Positions 43,655 through 55,397 are shown, numbered from the stretch's first letter. The stretch: 60,995 nucleotides of DNA from Rhodopseudomonas palustris (GCF_003591005.1 NZ_QYYD01000030.1:1-60995), one strand, 5' to 3'. The notes: generated from the letters alone by a model not told the origin. Numbers and translations are program-made.

Positions 43655-44989
43655 GTGACGTTACGAGCCACCATGTTGGGCCTGCTGGCGGCGTTGGGTG
43701 TCGCCGTGTCGGGCGCTTCCGCGCAGCAAAGCGCGGCCAAACCGGTGCCGGTGTCGGCGGTTCAGCCGGACTACGACGCGCTGTTCGCGCAGATGTATCA
43801 GCGGCCATCCGACCTCGACGTCAGCTTCAAATTCGCCCACGAGGCGGTGGCGCGCGGCGACTACGAGGCGGCGATCGGCGCGCTCGAGCGCATGCTGTTC
43901 TTCAATCCGGATCTGCCGCGGGTGAAGCTCGAACTCGGTGTCTTGTACTTCAAGCTGGCGTCCTACGAGATCGCGCGCGGCTATCTGCTCGACGCCATCA
44001 AGGGCAGCAACGTGCCGGCCGATATTCGCGCCCAGGTGATGGCGTATCTGTCGGAGATCGATCGGCGGCTGGCGCCTTACGAATACAGCGTGTTTATGCA
44101 TTCCGGCATCCGCTACCAGACCAACGCCAATCTCGGCCCGAACGATCTGCAGGTGCGCGCGCTCGGCCAGGACGCCATCCTCGATCCGCGCTACGGCAAG
44201 AAGCCGGACTGGAACGCGTTCCAGTCGGTCGCGGCGGCTTATGCCTACAAGCTCAATCTGCGCGGCGACGCGATCGAGACGACCTTCCTGGGCCTGAACT
44301 CGCGGCAGATGACGCAGAGCCAGTTCAACCTCGGCTTCATCGAAGTCACCGCCGGTCATCGCGTCGGCCTCGGCCAGGACTCCTCGTTCAAGTACTACGC
44401 GATCGGCGACAAGGTCTGGCTCGGCGATTACAGCTACTTCAACGCGCTCGGCGGCGGTCTGTCGGCGCGGACGCAGATCGGCGGTCTCGGCCTGGTCGAG
44501 GGCTATGTCGAAACCCGTCATCGCCGCTTCAGCGACTCGAACTACTTCCCGACGGCCGGCGACCAGACCGGCGATCTTTTGACCGCCGCGATCCTGACGG
44601 ATTTCCGCTGGGGCGGGCTGCACTGGACGACGCGCGCCGGCTTCGACAGCAACAAGGCGGTCGCCGACTACAACAGCTACAAGCGCTACTCGATCGACGT
44701 TGCGCTGCCGTTCGAATTCGTGCTGCCGGTGTTCGGCGCGCCGCGCGCCTTCGTGTTCGCACCGACGGCGGGTTTCAGCCAGGCCAATTACGACGCGCCG
44801 AACTTCATCGTCGATCCGACGATCGCGCGTCGCGACCAGGAATATCGTTACGGCGTGATCTTCGATGCGCAGCTGGTCGACAATATCGGCCTGCGCACCC
44901 AGGTGACCTACACCAAGATCGACTCCAACCTGCCGAACTACCGCACCGACAATCTGTCGGCCTCGGTCGGCCCGACGCTGCGGTTTTGA
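43655..44989 (+). CDS. TPR plus outer-membrane barrel protein, Slam-like
   Basis: 444 residues. A signal peptide (LRATMLGLLAALGVAVSGAS, cleavage near ASA-QQ) is followed by a TPR-like helical region (about 40-150: FKFAHEAVARGDYEAAIGAL, LPRVKLELGVLYFKLASYEI). From about residue 150 alternating beta strands form a barrel (FMHSGIRYQTNANLGPN, RAGFDSNKAVADYNSYKRYS) ending in the outer-membrane terminal Phe (SASVGPTLRF). This is the layout of Slam/DUF560 secretion proteins, which export surface proteins. The exported FecR-domain protein follows after 11 bp. Start GTG 43655; ATG 43673 and TTG 43637 are alternatives. Confidence 0.72.
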   Translation: MTLRATMLGLLAALGVAVSGASAQQSAAKPVPVSAVQPDYDALFAQMYQRPSDLDVSFKFAHEAVARGDYEAAIGALERMLFFNPDLPRVKLELGVLYFKLASYEIARGYLLDAIKGSNVPADIRAQVMAYLSEIDRRLAPYEYSVFMHSGIRYQTNANLGPNDLQVRALGQDAILDPRYGKKPDWNAFQSVAAAYAYKLNLRGDAIETTFLGLNSRQMTQSQFNLGFIEVTAGHRVGLGQDSSFKYYAIGDKVWLGDYSYFNALGGGLSARTQIGGLGLVEGYVETRHRRFSDSNYFPTAGDQTGDLLTAAILTDFRWGGLHWTTRAGFDSNKAVADYNSYKRYSIDVALPFEFVLPVFGAPRAFVFAPTAGFSQANYDAPNFIVDPTIARRDQEYRYGVIFDAQLVDNIGLRTQVTYTKIDSNLPNYRTDNLSASVGPTLRF

Positions 44990-45000
44990 GGAGGGTGGTG

Positions 45001-46920
<1,920 letters not shown>

Positions 46921-46945
46921 TCGCCGCGGCCGATCAGGGCGCGGC

Positions 46946-47374
46946 TCAGAACCGATGCGCCACCGGACTGGCCCGACCGGAGATCGCCGCGGCTTGCTGC
47001 CCGGCCGGCCGAACGCCGGGTGGCAAATAGCGGGCGGTCGCGGTTGCCTCGGCCTTGGTGGCGGGGTCGACGATTTCGATCGAGACCGACATCCGGTCCG
47101 CGGACGGCGTCACGGACCGGATCGTCGCGGAGCGATCGCCGATCGCGCGCCGGGCGGCCACCGAGGTGGCGGCCTGACGGCCGGCGGCGGTCGCGTGATC
47201 GCTGGCGGCGAGGGCATGAACACCAGCGATGGCGGCTTCGTCGGCGATCTGCTGCAGATGGGTATGGCCGTTCGCGCGCGTCGTCATGGCGTAGGTTGCG
47301 ATCGCGGCCAGCGGCAACATCGCGAGAGCGATCAGCGAACCCAATCGCTCGCCACGGGATTCCCTGCGCAGCAT
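46946..47374 (-). CDS. TadE/TadG-like small membrane protein
   Basis: 142 residues. A short basic N-terminus leads to one membrane helix (LGSLIALAMLPLAAIATYAM). HLQQIADEAAIAGVHALAAS then follows, the pattern after the helix in TadE/TadG pseudopilin-like proteins. The rest is a small periplasmic part. No other tad gene is near. It lies between the FecR-domain gene and the CHASE2 cyclase, divergent from the latter. Confidence 0.6.
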   Translation of the reverse strand: MLRRESRGERLGSLIALAMLPLAAIATYAMTTRANGHTHLQQIADEAAIAGVHALAASDHATAAGRQAATSVAARRAIGDRSATIRSVTPSADRMSVSIEIVDPATKAEATATARYLPPGVRPAGQQAAAISGRASPVAHRF

Positions 47375-47613
47375 CGCCTCGCCCCCTCATCGCTGCGTCG
47401 CGCCGGGAGGAGGGCCGTGGTCAGGCCGCGAAAGCAGTGGCCAGACCCGGCAGATCTTCCTAACATCGCGACGTCTATCGGTTCGGTCCGGATCATCCGG
47501 GCCGTATCTGCTGCCACAACGTTCGATCGCATGGACCGGTTCCGTCATCATCATCGCGCGTGGTCGCTCCCGCAGCGCGGTAGCCGGCCTGCCGAATCGA
47601 AGCGGGGCGCGCG

Positions 47614-49890
47614 ATGCGGCGGCTAAGTCGCGGCGCGCATCCGGTGCGGAGCCGCGTCGCGACGGCGTGGTTGCGGCTGCGGCGGCTCGGCCGCAGCAAG
47701 TCGGTGAGGGCGGTCGCGGCGGCTCTGGCCACGTTGCTGCTGCTGACTGCGCTGCGCGCCTACGATCCGCGGCTCGTCAACGAGACCAAGGAGCGCGCCT
47801 TCGACGCGTATCAGCGGCTGTCGCCGCGGCCGGTCGCAGATCTGCCAGTGCGGATCGTCGACATCGACGAAGCCTCGCTGGCGGCGTTCGGGCAGTGGCC
47901 GTGGCCGCGGACGCGGCTGGCGGCGCTGACCAGGCGACTCGGCGAACTCGGCGCCGGTGTGGTCGCTTACGACATCGTCTTCTCCGAGCCCGATCGCACC
48001 ACACCAGGGCGGCTCGCCAACGAACTCGGCACCGCCGATCTGCCCGATCGCGATCTCACGATCGCGCTGCTGAATAGCCTACCGGATCACGACGCGAGCT
48101 TCGCGCAGGCCATGCAGGCGACGCCGACCGTGCTGGGCTTCGTTGCGACCCGGGCGCCGAATGCGACGCGGCCGACGGTTAAGGCCGGGCTGGCGGTGGT
48201 CGGCGTGACGCCGACCCAGGTGCTGCCGCCGTTCCGCGGCGCGGTGTCCAATCTGCCGCTGCTGGATCAGGCCGCCGCCGGAACCGGCGCCATCAATCTG
48301 TCGGCGCGCGACGATTCCGGTGTGGTGCGGCGGCTGCCGATGCTGATGTCGGACGGCAAGCAGGTGTATCCGAGCCTGGCGATCGAGGCGCTGCGGGTGG
48401 CGCAGAACCAGAAGGGCATCGTGGTACGCGGCACCGGCGCCAGCGGCGACGCCGATACCGGCCGCGCCGCGCTGGTCGATATGCGGGTCGGCCAGTTCAA
48501 ATTGCCGCTGACGCGCGACGGCGAGGTCTGGGTGTATTATCACCGCGAGCAGCCGGACCGCACCGTGTCGGTCAAGGACGTGCTCGACCCGGCGAAGGAC
48601 GCGCAGATGCGCGAACAGCTCGAGGGCATGATCGTGCTGGTCGGCACCTCGGCCTCCGGTCTGCTCGACGCCCGCGCCACGCCGCTCGGCCAGGTCGTGC
48701 CGGGCGTGACGATTCACGCGCAACTGATCGAGCAGATCATCTCGCAGGACTTTCTCGAGCGGCCGGACTGGGCCGACGGTTTCGAGATCGTGCTGACGCT
48801 TCTGCTCGGCTCGCTGGTGACGGCGCTGCTGCTGGTCGCCGGCGCGCGGTTCTCGCTGATCGCCTGCGGCGTGGTGTTCCTCGGCGCGATCGGCGGCTCG
48901 TGGGTCGCGTTCTCGCATTTCCGGCTGCTGATCGATCCGGTGTATCCGTCGCTGGCCACGCTGGCGACCTATGTGGCGGTCGAGCGCGTGCTGCACGTCG
49001 CCTCGGTGCGCGAAAAGACCTTCGTCCGGCAGGCGTTCGGGCAGTACCTCGCGCCGGCACTGCTCGCCAAGCTCGAAACATCGACCGAGGCGATGCGGCT
49101 CGGCGGCGAGATGCGCGAGCTCAGCGTGATGTTCATGGACGTGCGCGGCTTCACGCCGATCTCCGAAACGTTGAGTGCGACCGAGCTGGTCGATTTCATC
49201 AACACGCTGCTGTCGCCGCTGTCGGATGCGATCCAGGACGAGCTCGGCACCATCGACAAATACATCGGCGACTCGATCATGGCGTTCTGGAACGCGCCGG
49301 TCGACGTGCCGGATCACGCCGCGCGCGCCTGCCGCGCCGCGCTGCAGATGCGCGCGGTGGTCGAGCGGCTCAACGATGCCGACGCGTTCGGCTTCGCGGC
49401 GAGGGGGCTTGCCGACCCGCTGGTGCGGATCGGGATCGGCATCAACACCGGCACCGCCTGCGTCGGCAATATGGGCTCGGCCAAGCGCTTTAACTACTCG
49501 GCGATGGGCGACGTGGTGAACGTCGCGGCGCGCATCGAGAGCGCCTCGAAGGAATTCCGCAGCGACATCCTGGTGTCCGACGACGTCGCCCGCGCAGCGC
49601 CCGGCCTGGCGCTGCTCGAAGCCGGCGAGATCATGCTGAAGGGCAAGTCCAAGCCGACGCGTCTCTACGCGCTCGCCGGCGACGAGACGCTGGCGACTAC
49701 CTCGCGCTTCACAGCATTGAAGCAGAGCCACGCCGAACTGCTGACGGCGCTCGCGGCCGGCGACGCACACGCCGCGACAGCAGCGCTCGCCGCCTGCCGC
49801 GCGCAAGCCGGCCCGGCGCAGATCGGCCTATACGACCACTTCGCAGAGCGGATCGCCGAACTAACACCTCGGCGGGAGCGCGCCGAGTAG
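47614..49890 (+). CDS. CHASE2-domain adenylate cyclase (class III)
   Basis: 758 residues. A single helix near residue 35 precedes a periplasmic CHASE2 sensor (about 50-370: RIVDIDEASLAAFGQWPWPR, VVAYDIVFSEPDRT). Three membrane helices follow near 390-450, then a class III cyclase domain about 500-690: LSVMFMDVRGFTPISETL and YIGDSIMAFW carry the two metal-binding Asp residues, and NYSAMGDVVNVAARIESASK the Asp, Asn and Arg. The Lys in TIDKYIGD and the Asp in MGDVVN indicate ATP rather than GTP. Domain order is a classical CHASE2-cyclase. It probably makes cAMP in response to an envelope cue, and sits beside the Slam-like/FecR module. Confidence 0.9.
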   Translation: MRRLSRGAHPVRSRVATAWLRLRRLGRSKSVRAVAAALATLLLLTALRAYDPRLVNETKERAFDAYQRLSPRPVADLPVRIVDIDEASLAAFGQWPWPRTRLAALTRRLGELGAGVVAYDIVFSEPDRTTPGRLANELGTADLPDRDLTIALLNSLPDHDASFAQAMQATPTVLGFVATRAPNATRPTVKAGLAVVGVTPTQVLPPFRGAVSNLPLLDQAAAGTGAINLSARDDSGVVRRLPMLMSDGKQVYPSLAIEALRVAQNQKGIVVRGTGASGDADTGRAALVDMRVGQFKLPLTRDGEVWVYYHREQPDRTVSVKDVLDPAKDAQMREQLEGMIVLVGTSASGLLDARATPLGQVVPGVTIHAQLIEQIISQDFLERPDWADGFEIVLTLLLGSLVTALLLVAGARFSLIACGVVFLGAIGGSWVAFSHFRLLIDPVYPSLATLATYVAVERVLHVASVREKTFVRQAFGQYLAPALLAKLETSTEAMRLGGEMRELSVMFMDVRGFTPISETLSATELVDFINTLLSPLSDAIQDELGTIDKYIGDSIMAFWNAPVDVPDHAARACRAALQMRAVVERLNDADAFGFAARGLADPLVRIGIGINTGTACVGNMGSAKRFNYSAMGDVVNVAARIESASKEFRSDILVSDDVARAAPGLALLEAGEIMLKGKSKPTRLYALAGDETLATTSRFTALKQSHAELLTALAAGDAHAATAALAACRAQAGPAQIGLYDHFAERIAELTPRRERAE

Positions 49891-49987
49891 GAACAGACGT
49901 CACCACACGACGCGGTCGTCGTCGTGACAGTCGTCTTCAAATGCCCAGCTCAACCGATTTCAAACCGCTTAGTTGCTGACAACGTCC

Positions 49988-50111
49988 GTCATGGCCGGGC
50001 TTGTCCCGGCCATCCACGCCTTTTCGGCGTTTCCGTCAGCAAGGCGTGGATGCCCGTCACAAGAGCCTGTGCTCGGGCCGGCGAAGCCGGACCCGAGTGC
50101 CGGGCATGACG
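49988..50111. repeat. REP-like palindrome (GCCCGGCC family, long variant)
   Basis: Opens GTCATGGCCGGGCTTGTCCC; inner arms are tccacgcc/ggcgtgg; closes GAGTGCCGGGCATGAC after an inserted segment. Lies in the 317-bp gap between the cyclase and the histidine kinase 3' end, with no gene. Confidence 0.75.
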
Positions 50112-50207
50112 TGCGGAGACGTGAGTGCCAGATACTTCCGACTGAGTTTCCCGCGAAGCTGAGGGACGCAAGCAGCGAACCAGTGGGTTATCGCTTGACC
50201 TCTTCGT

Positions 50208-51635
50208 TCATCCCGCCGCGACGTCCACCGCTGGCACCGATTGCTGTTCCGCATCCGCCCGTGGCAGGGTGAAGCTGAACACGGTGCCGCCTTCCGGCAG
50301 TGTCGAGGCGGCGATCGAGCCGCCGTGGGCCTGGATGATGGTTTGCGAGATCGACAGGCCGATGCCCATGCCGTCGGTCTTGGTGGTGGCGAACGGCTGG
50401 AACATGCGTTCAGCGATCCGGGCATCGAGGCCCGGGCCGGTGTCGGCGACGACGATCTCGACCATGCTGCCCGCTGCCGGGTGGCTGGCGATGGTGAGGC
50501 GACGCTCCCGCTCGTCGCGCATCGCCTCGAAGGCGTTGCGGATCAGGTTGAGAAACACCTGCTGCACCTGGACCTTGTCGACCAGCACGCGGTCGGTTGC
50601 CGGGTCGAGCGTCAGCGACACGTCGACCGGACGGTCGCGGGTGACGACCGAGGCGAGCGCCAGCGCGTCCTCGGCGATCGCCCGCAGGCTCTCGACGCTC
50701 TTGTCGGTCTCGCCGCGGCCGACGAAGTCGCGCAGCCGCTGGATCACCGCGCCGGCGCGCAGCGTCTGCTGCGCCGCCTTGTCGAGCGCCGCGCCGATCC
50801 TGGCCTTGTCGGGATGGCTGCTGGCTTCGATCAGCCGGCGCGACCCCTGCACATAATTGGTGATGGCGCCGAGCGGCTGATTGAGTTCGTGCGCCAGCGC
50901 GCTGGACATTTCCCCCATGGTGCTGAGCCTTGCCACCCGCATCAGTTCGGCCTGCAAATCCTGCAGCCGCTGGTCGGCTTCCTGCTGCCGCGCTGCCGCG
51001 CGTTGATGCTCGAGCAGGAACGCCGCGATCGCGGCGCTGCCGACGGCGAGAATCAATAGGCAGGCGGTGATCAGCGCCGCCGCAAGGCTCTCGCGGTCGT
51101 GCTTGTGCATCCGCTCGGTCAGCAGCCCCTGTTCGACGCGGGTCAGCGTCGTCAAACTCGCTTCGACCCGCTCGGTCAGCTGATCGGTGCGCGCCTGTTC
51201 GAGAATATCCAGCGCCTCTCGCATCCGCTCCGGGCCGAGCTCGATAACGCGGCCGAGTTGAGCGGTGCGCATGTCCACGAACAGTCGCAATTCGTCGACG
51301 CGCGCCACATGGGCGGGATCGTCGCCCACCAACGCCCGCAGGCTGTCGAGCCGGGACCCGACCGCTTCATGGGCGCGGCGATAGCCTTCGTTGTAGCTCT
51401 CGATGCCGGTGAGCAGATAGCCGCGCTCGTTGGTTTCGGCTTCCAAAACGGCGCGCTGGATACCGGAGATCGCCAGCAGCACGTCGTTGGTGTGCTGCAC
51501 CCAGGAGAAGCTGTCGCGCAGCCGCATCAGGTTCAGGAACAGCGCGCCCGCAATCACGATGAACAGCAGCAGGGTCGCGCCGAGCAGGAGCGGCGCGTGG
51601 GTGGCAGTTGCAATCGATTTGCGTGTCATCGGCAT
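50208..51635 (-). CDS. CHASE3-type sensor histidine kinase
   Basis: 475 residues. Two membrane helices (about 14-34 and 190-210) bracket a CHASE3-like periplasmic domain containing VLEAETNERGYLLTGIESYN. A cytoplasmic kinase follows: H-box LSTMGEMSSALAHELNQPLG with the phospho-accepting His, N-box VFLNLIRNAFEAM, G1 VADTGPGLD and G2 TDGMGIGLSISQTII. It resembles FixL-type kinases without PAS. Start at ATG 51635 (or 51629). No response regulator is adjacent; flagellin is divergent. Confidence 0.92.
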   Translation of the reverse strand: MPMTRKSIATATHAPLLLGATLLLFIVIAGALFLNLMRLRDSFSWVQHTNDVLLAISGIQRAVLEAETNERGYLLTGIESYNEGYRRAHEAVGSRLDSLRALVGDDPAHVARVDELRLFVDMRTAQLGRVIELGPERMREALDILEQARTDQLTERVEASLTTLTRVEQGLLTERMHKHDRESLAAALITACLLILAVGSAAIAAFLLEHQRAAARQQEADQRLQDLQAELMRVARLSTMGEMSSALAHELNQPLGAITNYVQGSRRLIEASSHPDKARIGAALDKAAQQTLRAGAVIQRLRDFVGRGETDKSVESLRAIAEDALALASVVTRDRPVDVSLTLDPATDRVLVDKVQVQQVFLNLIRNAFEAMRDERERRLTIASHPAAGSMVEIVVADTGPGLDARIAERMFQPFATTKTDGMGIGLSISQTIIQAHGGSIAASTLPEGGTVFSFTLPRADAEQQSVPAVDVAAG

Positions 51636-51954
51636 CAATAGGGACCAGTGCCCGACTACCCTAAGTCGAGCACTGATCAAGCTCAATGTGCGGCGCGGAG
51701 CCGGCCGCGCGCCCGACATCCGACAGCCGCTGTTCCGAAGCACCGTTGGATCCGTCTGCCGCTGGTGCCGCAGGCCCGGGTGCCCGAACCGCAGCCAAAC
51801 GAAGCGTTACGCCCGGCACGTCCAATCGGGTGAAGCCGACGTCCGAACGGACGTCGGCCGCTTCAACGATCATTTGCGCGGCCCACCCAAAGATGACGAG
51901 CCGACAGAAAAGTTCGGCGCAACGACACGCCATTGCCCAGAAAGGCAAACGTCC
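51636..51954. other. Intergenic region between kinase and flagellin genes
   Basis: 319 bp holding the divergent promoters. A small frame on each strand looks non-coding. Nothing else was recognised; the flagellin ribosome-binding site is a weak AAAGG. Confidence 0.45.
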
Positions 51955-54642
51955 ATGTCAGGTATCGTCCTCTCCAATGCCGTCCGCCAGAACCTCTCGT
52001 CGCTTCAGGCCACGGCCGACTTGCTCGCCACCACGCAAAGCCGCCTGTCCTCCGGCAAGAAGGTGAACACGGCGCTCGACAATCCGACGAATTTCTTCAC
52101 CGCGGCGTCGCTCGACTCGCGCGCCAGCGACATCAACAACCTGCTCGATGGCATCGGTAATGGCGTGCAGATCCTGCAGGCGGCCAACACCGGCATCACC
52201 TCGCTGACCAAGCTGGTCGACAGCGCCAAGTCGATCGCCAACCAGGCGCTGCAGACCACCTCGGGCTACGCCACCAAGTCGAACGTCTCGGCGACCATCT
52301 CGGGCGCGACCGCCGACGACCTGCGCGGCACCCAGAGCTTCAGCAACGCGGTCGCCAGCAGCAACGTGATCTTCGACGGCACCGCCGGCGGCGCCACCGC
52401 GGCGTCCGGGTCCGACACGCTCGGCGGCACGCTGGTCAGCATCGCCGGCTCGGCCAAGACGGTCGTCGCGGCGGCCGACAACAGCGGTCTCGCCGCCAAC
52501 GGGCTGACGGTCGGCACCTCCGGCACCGCTGCGACCGGCGCCAACAAGATCAGCGAACTGACCAACGGCCTGACCGACACTGCTACCGGGCCGGCTGCCG
52601 GCGACGCGATCACCGTTAACGGCAAGACCATCACCTTCACCACCGCCGGTGCCGCGAAGGCGGATTCCGAAGGCAACTACACGATCGGCATCGACCAGAC
52701 GTTGACGTCGTTGCTGAAGACGGTCGACACCATCAACAACAACGCCGGCGGTTCGACGGCGTCGACGGTGACGGGCGGCAAGCTCGAACTGCACTCGGGC
52801 ACCAACAGCCCGCTGACGATCAGCGACAATGCCGGTGGCACCGTGATTGCCAAGCTGGGCCTGACCGCCGCAACCGGCAAGGTGGACACCGCGGCGTCGG
52901 CTTCGCCGGCGGCCAACATCACTGCGGACACCCAGCTGTTCAACAGCCATGGTGGCCTGTCGACGACGGCGATTGCCGACGGCACCCAGCTCACCGTCAA
53001 CGGCAAGACCATCACCTTCAAGACCTCGGACGCACCGCAGGGCAACAATATTCCCAGCGGCACCGGTGTGCTGGGCCGCATCGGCACCGACGGCAACGGC
53101 AACTCGACGATCTACCTCGGCAACCAGGACAAGTTCACCAACGCCACCGTCGGTGACCTGCTGACCGCGATCGATCTTGCCAACGGCGTCAAGGCCGCGT
53201 CGATCTCGAACGGTGTGGCGACCATCTCCACCAACACCGCATCGGGTCAGACCGCGTCGGATGTCAGCGGTGGTATCGTCACCATCCGCAGTTCGACCGG
53301 CGCCGACCTCAACCTGACCGGCCCGACCGACCTGCTGGCCAATCTCGGCCTGACCACCGCGAGCGGCTCCGGTCCGCTGACCCTTACCAAGCAGCGCACC
53401 ACCAATGGCAATTCGCTCGGCACGCTGATCCAGGATGGCTCGACGCTCAACGTCAACGGCCACACCATCACCTTCAAGAACGCCGCAGTGCCGACCGCAT
53501 CGGCCTCGCACACCGGCATTTCCGGTAACGTCGAAACCGACGGCAACGGCAATTCGACGGTTTACCTGCAGAAGGGCGACCTCGACGACGTCATGAAGGC
53601 GATCGACCTGGCGACCGGCGTTCGCAAGGCGACGCTCGGCAATGCCGGCGCGGTGATCTCGACCGCCAATGGTGCGGCGAACTCGTCGATCGCCAGCGGC
53701 ATGCTGAAGATCTCGACCGGCCTGCAGTCCGACCTCAGCATCACCGGCACCGGCAATGCGTTGGCGGCGCTGGGCCTGACCGGGCCGAGTGGCACCGACA
53801 CGACGTTCACCGCGTCGCGCGGCGCCAGCGCCGGCAGCCTGAACGGCAAGTCGCTGACCTTCACGTCGTTCAACGGCGGCGCCGGCGTCAACGTCACCTT
53901 CGGCGACGGCACCAACGGCACCGTCAAGTCGCTGGCTCAGCTCAACGTCGCGCTGGCCGCCAACAACATGACGGCCGCAATCGACAACGCCACCGGCAAG
54001 CTGACGATCTCGACCTCGAACGACTATGCCTCGCACACGCTCGGCGGCAACGAGGGTGGCGTGCTCGGCGGTTCGGCGCTGGCCAATCTGACCTTCACAA
54101 CGCCGCAAGCGCCGGTCGCCGACGTCAACGCGCAGAACACCCGCGCGGGGTTGGTCAAGCAGTTCAACGACATCCTGAACCAGATCAAGACCACGGCACA
54201 GGACGCCTCGTTCAACGGCGTCAACCTGCTCAACGGCGACACGCTGAAGTTGGTGTTCAACGAGACCGGCAAGTCGACGATTTCGATCCAGGGCGTCACC
54301 TTCGACCCGACCGGCCTCGGCCTGTCGAACCTGTCGTCGGGCGTCGACTTCATCGACAACAAGGCGACCAATGCGGTTCTCGACAAGCTGAGCGCCGCCT
54401 CGACCACGCTGCGGTCGCAGGCATCGGCGTTCGGTTCGAACCTGTCGGTGGTGCAGGCCCGTCAGGACTTCTCGAAGAGCCTGATCAACGTGCTGCAGAC
54501 CGGCTCCGCCAACCTGACGCTGGCCGACACCAACGAGGAAGCAGCGAACAGCCAGGCGCTGTCGACCCGCCAGTCGATCGCGGTGTCGGCGCTGTCGCTG
54601 GCCAACCAGTCGCAGCAGGGCGTCCTGCAACTGCTGCGTTAA
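51955..54642 (+). CDS. Giant flagellin with DUF1522-type repeats
   Basis: 895 residues, far larger than a standard 270-500 residue flagellin. The N-terminal D0/D1 helix is canonical (LSNAVRQNLSSLQATADLLA, TQSRLSSGKKVNTALDNPTN), and so is the C-terminal one (LSKSL-type coil ending LANQSQQGVLQLLR). The centre holds at least three DUF1522-like repeats beginning TVNGKTITF, TVNGKTITFK and NVNGHTITFK, spaced about 125-150 residues, each with DGNGNSTIYL-like and glycine-rich strands. These would form surface-exposed domains of the filament. Exported by the flagellar type III apparatus. Followed by an flbT-like gene. Confidence 0.93.
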   Translation: MSGIVLSNAVRQNLSSLQATADLLATTQSRLSSGKKVNTALDNPTNFFTAASLDSRASDINNLLDGIGNGVQILQAANTGITSLTKLVDSAKSIANQALQTTSGYATKSNVSATISGATADDLRGTQSFSNAVASSNVIFDGTAGGATAASGSDTLGGTLVSIAGSAKTVVAAADNSGLAANGLTVGTSGTAATGANKISELTNGLTDTATGPAAGDAITVNGKTITFTTAGAAKADSEGNYTIGIDQTLTSLLKTVDTINNNAGGSTASTVTGGKLELHSGTNSPLTISDNAGGTVIAKLGLTAATGKVDTAASASPAANITADTQLFNSHGGLSTTAIADGTQLTVNGKTITFKTSDAPQGNNIPSGTGVLGRIGTDGNGNSTIYLGNQDKFTNATVGDLLTAIDLANGVKAASISNGVATISTNTASGQTASDVSGGIVTIRSSTGADLNLTGPTDLLANLGLTTASGSGPLTLTKQRTTNGNSLGTLIQDGSTLNVNGHTITFKNAAVPTASASHTGISGNVETDGNGNSTVYLQKGDLDDVMKAIDLATGVRKATLGNAGAVISTANGAANSSIASGMLKISTGLQSDLSITGTGNALAALGLTGPSGTDTTFTASRGASAGSLNGKSLTFTSFNGGAGVNVTFGDGTNGTVKSLAQLNVALAANNMTAAIDNATGKLTISTSNDYASHTLGGNEGGVLGGSALANLTFTTPQAPVADVNAQNTRAGLVKQFNDILNQIKTTAQDASFNGVNLLNGDTLKLVFNETGKSTISIQGVTFDPTGLGLSNLSSGVDFIDNKATNAVLDKLSAASTTLRSQASAFGSNLSVVQARQDFSKSLINVLQTGSANLTLADTNEEAANSQALSTRQSIAVSALSLANQSQQGVLQLLR

Positions 54643-54650
54643 CGGAACTG

Positions 54651-54684
54651 ATCGAGCCGGCGGCGGTTCAGCCGCCGGCTCGAT
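54651..54684. terminator. Perfect hairpin after flagellin
   Basis: 14-bp perfect arms ATCGAGCCGGCGGC and reverse complement flank the loop GGTTCA, nine bases after the flagellin stop and 24 before the flbT-like start. No U-tract follows, so it may be a stability element or partial terminator. Confidence 0.6.
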
Positions 54685-54707
54685 TGCCTGAACCCAGGAG
54701 AGCCGAG

Positions 54708-55316
54708 ATGGCCTTGCCCGAGATGAAACTTGCTGCCGCCATGCTGCCGCCGCGTGCTGCGCGCAAGCCGCCATCCGGATTGAAGGTCACGCTCAAGCCG
54801 TTCGAGCGGATCGAGATCGGGGCGCTCACGCTGATCAATGGCTGGACCGAGCCGTCGACCTTTTCGATCGAAGGGTTCGCGCCGGTGCTGCGCCAGGCCA
54901 ACACCATGCTCGAAGAGCGTGCCGAGACGGCGTTGCGGCAGGTCTATCTGCGGCTGCAGAAGCTGTATCTGCGGCGCGACGGCGCGACGCTCGAAAACTA
55001 TCGGGAAGCGGCCGGCCGTCTTCTCGACGAGACGCCTGCGGCCGCCGAGACAATCGCGAAGGCCGACCAGGCGATCGCCGAGGACCGGCTTTATGCTGCG
55101 CTGAAAGCGTACCGCGATCTGCTCGATCGAACCGACGCGGGATGGTCGGCGCAGCCGTCCGAACCCGCTCCTATTACCCAGGGGGATCGCGAGATGCCAC
55201 TGCGTGTCGAGTTCGTTCGCGACCGCCGTCGTTACCGCGCGGGCCAGGGCCGCACCGCGGTTGAAACAAGTGCGTCGCCAAAATTGGGGATGACGACTCG
55301 CGCGACGTCACTTTAG
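54708..55316 (+). CDS. flbT: FlbT-like flagellin mRNA regulator
   Basis: 202 residues from ATG 54708, with AGGAG upstream. The region about 25-160 follows FlbT: LKVTLKPFERIEIGALTLIN, LRQVYLRLQKLYLRRDGATL, ETIAKADQAIAEDRLYAALK. FlbT represses or activates flagellin translation in alphaproteobacteria, and it lies next to flagellin. Two oddities: a 25-residue N-terminal extension, and a basic C-terminal tail that itself contains MPLRVEF, the usual start of FlbT, perhaps a duplication trace. Confidence 0.78.
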   Translation: MALPEMKLAAAMLPPRAARKPPSGLKVTLKPFERIEIGALTLINGWTEPSTFSIEGFAPVLRQANTMLEERAETALRQVYLRLQKLYLRRDGATLENYREAAGRLLDETPAAAETIAKADQAIAEDRLYAALKAYRDLLDRTDAGWSAQPSEPAPITQGDREMPLRVEFVRDRRRYRAGQGRTAVETSASPKLGMTTRATSL

Positions 55317-55397
55317 CTTTCCGCACAACTACCAGTCACGGCTCGCCCGTTCTGCGCGCGCCGGTGGGATTTCGATCGTTCATTTCGACGCAAGATC

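Noticed and set aside
51958-54774. 938-residue frame antisense to flagellin
   Set aside because: Arises from the codon periodicity of the repeated, GC-rich flagellin gene. No protein motifs were seen.
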